Positions 44,083 through 46,126 of a stretch of 46,126 nt of DNA are shown here, one piece after another (the stretch's first letter is position 1; each line of letters begins with the position of its first letter). The DNA lies in assembly GCA_001295935.1 (NCBI GenBank), contig LJHX01000170.1, positions 1 to 46,126 of the forward strand, given 5' to 3'. Both the position numbers and the translations under genes were made by a program. The notes under the pieces were generated by a model, which saw nothing but the letters and a program-made list of their open reading frames with translations, was not told the DNA's origin and did not search any database. The stretch comes from an alpha proteobacterium AAP81b. GTDB lineage: Bacteria > Pseudomonadota > Alphaproteobacteria > Sphingomonadales > Sphingomonadaceae.

Positions 44083-44868
44083 ATGCCCGTGACCTTCGAA
44101 ATGGACGGCCCACTCGCCGTCATCACTTTCGCCAACCCGCCGATGAACCTGCTGACCGAGGCCGCAATGACCGGCTTCGCCGAGGCGGTCTAGGCCGCGC
44201 TCGCGCAGGGTGCGCGGGCATTGCTGACCCGCGCCGAGGGGGCGCATTTCTGCGCCGGCGCCGATGTCGTCGCCAATTTCCGCGGCCGCGACGCCGATTA
44301 CGGCCGCCGCCGGCTGGCGAAATCCTTCGCGACGCTGCAGTTCGTCGAACGCCTGCCGATCCCGACGCTCGTCGTGGTGCGCGGCCTGACCCTGGGCGGC
44401 GGCTGCGAGCTGATGCAGCTGCACGACATCGTCTATGCCGGCGAAAGCGCCGGCATCGGCCAGGTCGAGGCCCAGATCGGCACGACCACCCTGCTCGGCG
44501 GCGCCCAGCGGCTGGTGGCACGCATCGGGCTGGCGCGCGCCAAGGAAATGCTGTTCTCGGCGCAGCCCTATCCGGCGCGGACGCTGCGCGATTGGGGCAT
44601 GCTCAACGAGGTGCTGCCCGATGACGAGGTCGAGGCGGCGGCGCGGGCGCGGGCGCTGCAACTGGCGAACGGGCCGACCCAAGCCTATCGCCTCAGCAAG
44701 GCGCTGGCCAATGCCGCGGCGCAGCACGGCATCGCCGCCGCCGACGCGATGACGCTCGAAGCAGTGCCGGCGATCTATGACAGCGCCGACATGGGCACCG
44801 CCGTCGCCGCCTTTGCCGAAAAGGGCGCCCGGGCGTTTCGCGAGCAAATGATCTTCAGCGGACGCTAA
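44083..44868 (+). pseudogene. second crotonase gene, interrupted by an in-frame amber codon
   Basis: A 261-codon frame that starts MPVTFEMDGPLAVITFANPP and continues through 'GFAEAV' to TAG at 44191-44193 (codon 37), then resumes in the same frame with 'AALAQGARALLTRAEGAHFC' and a full crotonase body: 'HFCAGADVVANF', 'RGLTLGGGCELMQLHDIVYA', and the C-terminus ending at 44868. Everything else about the gene looks intact. A start at TTG 44221 could yield the C-terminal part alone, without the first strand. It may be a recent nonsense mutation, a readthrough site or a base error. Confidence 0.85.
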
Positions 44869-44920
44869 GGCCCGCCGGGGGGCTGGCCGGTGCGACCCGT
44901 CTCGCCTAAAGGCAATCGTC

Positions 44921-45604
44921 ATGCCGCTGCCGCCCGCCTTCCGCCCGCGCGCGGTGATCTTCGACATGGACGGGCTGCTGCTCGACAGCGAGCGGGTGGC
45001 GCGCGACCTCTATCAGGCGGTTTCCGCCGAGATGGGCTATCCGATGTCGGACGCGGTGTTCGCATCGCTGGTCGGCATTCCCGAGGATGGCAACCGCGCC
45101 CAGCTCGCCGCGGCCTTCGGGACGGCGTTCGATTATGACGCGCTGCGCCGCGGCACTCTCGCGCGCCGCGACGCGCAATATGGCGATCACCTGCCGCTCA
45201 AGCCCGGGGCGCTGGCCGCCGTTGCCGCGGTCGCCGCGCTCGGCCTGCCCGCCGCGGTCGCCACCTCGACCGAGCGCCGCTTCGCCGAGCCCGAGCTTGC
45301 CGCCACCGGCATCCTGCCGCACCTTGTGACGCTCGTCGGCCGCAACGAAGTCGCCCGGGGCAAGCCCTTTCCCGACCTCTACCTCGAAGCCGCACGTCGC
45401 CTCGGGACCCCCCCCGCCGACTGCCTGGCGCTCGAGGACAGTTACAATGGCGTCCGCGCCGCAGCGGCTGCCGGGGTGCCGGTGATCATGATCCCCGATT
45501 TGCTGCCGCCGACCGACGACATGCGCGACCTGGCGCTGGCGGTGATGCCCGATCTCGATAGCGTCGTCGCCTGGCTGACGGCCCTTTTCGAGACAATGGC
45601 TTAA
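44921..45604 (+). CDS. HAD-superfamily hydrolase (beta-phosphoglucomutase-like)
   Basis: A 227-residue HAD phosphatase with all motifs: DMDG (Asp15, Asp17), 'AVATSTERR' (motif II), Lys in 'RGKPFPDLYL' (motif III) and 'LALEDSYNGVRAAAAAG' (motif IV). A helical cap lies between motifs I and II, as in beta-phosphoglucomutase and similar sugar-phosphate phosphatases. Substrate unknown. Its stop overlaps the stop of the convergent epmB-like gene by two bases in the shared TTAA. Confidence 0.92.
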   Translation: MPLPPAFRPRAVIFDMDGLLLDSERVARDLYQAVSAEMGYPMSDAVFASLVGIPEDGNRAQLAAAFGTAFDYDALRRGTLARRDAQYGDHLPLKPGALAAVAAVAALGLPAAVATSTERRFAEPELAATGILPHLVTLVGRNEVARGKPFPDLYLEAARRLGTPPADCLALEDSYNGVRAAAAAGVPVIMIPDLLPPTDDMRDLALAVMPDLDSVVAWLTALFETMA

Positions 45605-46126
45605 GCCGCCAGCTGCCAGATCGGCGTTTTCGCCGCGGCGCCCGGCACCTCGCGGACGAAGCGCGGCACCAGATAGCCCGGCAGCTCGGCGCGCAGTGCC
45701 GCCTCGATCGCCAGCGCCTCGGCGAGCGGCACGTCGAAATGTCCGGCGCCGGCCACGGGGTCGAGCAGATGGACATAATAGGGCAGCACGCCGCAGGCGA
45801 AGAGCCGCCGGCAGTGCGCCGCCAGCGCCGTCGCCGACTCATTGACGCCGCGCAGCAGCACCGCCTGGTTGAGCAAGGTCACCCCGGCGCCGCGCAGCCG
45901 GGCGAGCGCGCCGGCGACGATGGCATCGAGCTCCTGGGCATGGTTGCTGTGGGTGACGATCACCACCGGCACCGGGCTCGCCGCCAGCATCGCCACCAAC
46001 GCCTCGGTGACCCGCGCCGGTACCGCGGTCAGCGTACGGCTGTGGAGGCGGATCGTCGCCAGCTGCGGCAGCGCGCCAAGCGCGGCGAGCAGCGCCGCCA
46101 GCCGGTCGTCGGACAGCATCAGCGGG
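45601..46126 (-). CDS. epmB: EF-P beta-lysylation / lysine 2,3-aminomutase family protein, 3' part
   Basis: The visible 175 or so residues are the C-terminal part of an EpmB/KamA-type radical SAM aminomutase; the gene runs off the right edge, so the C-x3-C-x2-C cluster motif is not in the window. Visible family features are 'ATIRLHSRTL', 'PVVIVTHSNHAQELD', 'GVTLLNQAVLLRGVNES' and 'LPYYVHLLDPVAGAGHFDVP'. In EpmB-type proteins this domain converts alpha- to beta-lysine for EF-P modification. Distinction from KamA needs the rest of the gene and an epmA nearby. Confidence 0.85.
   Translation of the reverse strand, partial: PLMLSDDRLAALLAALGALPQLATIRLHSRTLTAVPARVTEALVAMLAASPVPVVIVTHSNHAQELDAIVAGALARLRGAGVTLLNQAVLLRGVNESATALAAHCRRLFACGVLPYYVHLLDPVAGAGHFDVPLAEALAIEAALRAELPGYLVPRFVREVPGAAAKTPIWQLAA

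Overview
The window is GC-rich, densely packed bacterial chromosome. Gene content and order point to an alphaproteobacterium of the order Sphingomonadales: a fabD-fabG-acpP-fabF-mltG run, a dnaJ-yihY-fabI-aroC run, a mreBCD-mrdA-rodA cluster, class I fumarase, and an NrdA/NrdB pair lacking an obvious ATP cone. The order-level assignment is an inference from family knowledge. No 16S gene or plasmid/phage hallmark is present.

Layout. (1) 16-6728, minus strand: fatty-acid and envelope cluster, in transcription order fabD, fabG, acpP, fabF, mltG, ydcF-like, plsC-like, DUF2125. (2) 6963-10005: secreted TPR protein, bacterioferritin plus its ferredoxin (minus strand, with Fur-like sites), exported alpha/beta hydrolase. 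(3) 10025-18095: mutL and a small membrane protein (minus), divergent from the elongasome operon mreB-mreC-mreD-mrdA-rodA (plus). (4) 18193-19440: tRNA-Lys(CTT), a small conserved protein, a GFA-fold protein and a CsaA-like tRNA-binding protein. (5) 19715-24017, minus: aroC, a DUF2442/DUF4160 pair, fabI, yihY-like and a DnaJ-class gene. (6) 24179-25972, plus: S1/P1 nuclease and a zinc metallopeptidase. (7) 25977-31267, minus: a lipoprotein, DUF808 protein, three paralogous cysteine-cluster (YkgJ) proteins, a PepSY-type membrane protein with a Fur-like palindrome, and a sterol-desaturase-family enzyme. (8) 31268-35500: accessory-looking stretch with AT-rich DNA, a large di-heme peroxidase-like protein, a ParDE pair, an AT-rich secreted ORF and a broken antitoxin. 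(9) 35560-39435: nrdB, a TonB-domain protein and nrdA (minus), with palindromic repeats abutting both nrd stop codons. (10) 39780-46126: class I fumarase, lipoprotein, Uma2 nuclease, TetR regulator, two crotonases (the second interrupted by an amber codon), a HAD phosphatase and the 3' part of an EpmB-like gene.

Most genes are housekeeping: membrane lipid synthesis, cell elongation, deoxynucleotide synthesis, TCA cycle and DNA repair. The points most worth a second look are: fabD appears to start at an ATC codon; a second-site copy of the NrdA C-terminal tail lies just downstream of nrdA; a composite hairpin repeat sits directly after both nrd stop codons; three YkgJ paralogues share a C-terminal DPG-x-EA-x-WYAG-x-D signature and part of the cluster may be under iron control; and a crotonase carries an in-frame TAG. 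I saw no CRISPR array, insertion sequence, prophage or riboswitch.
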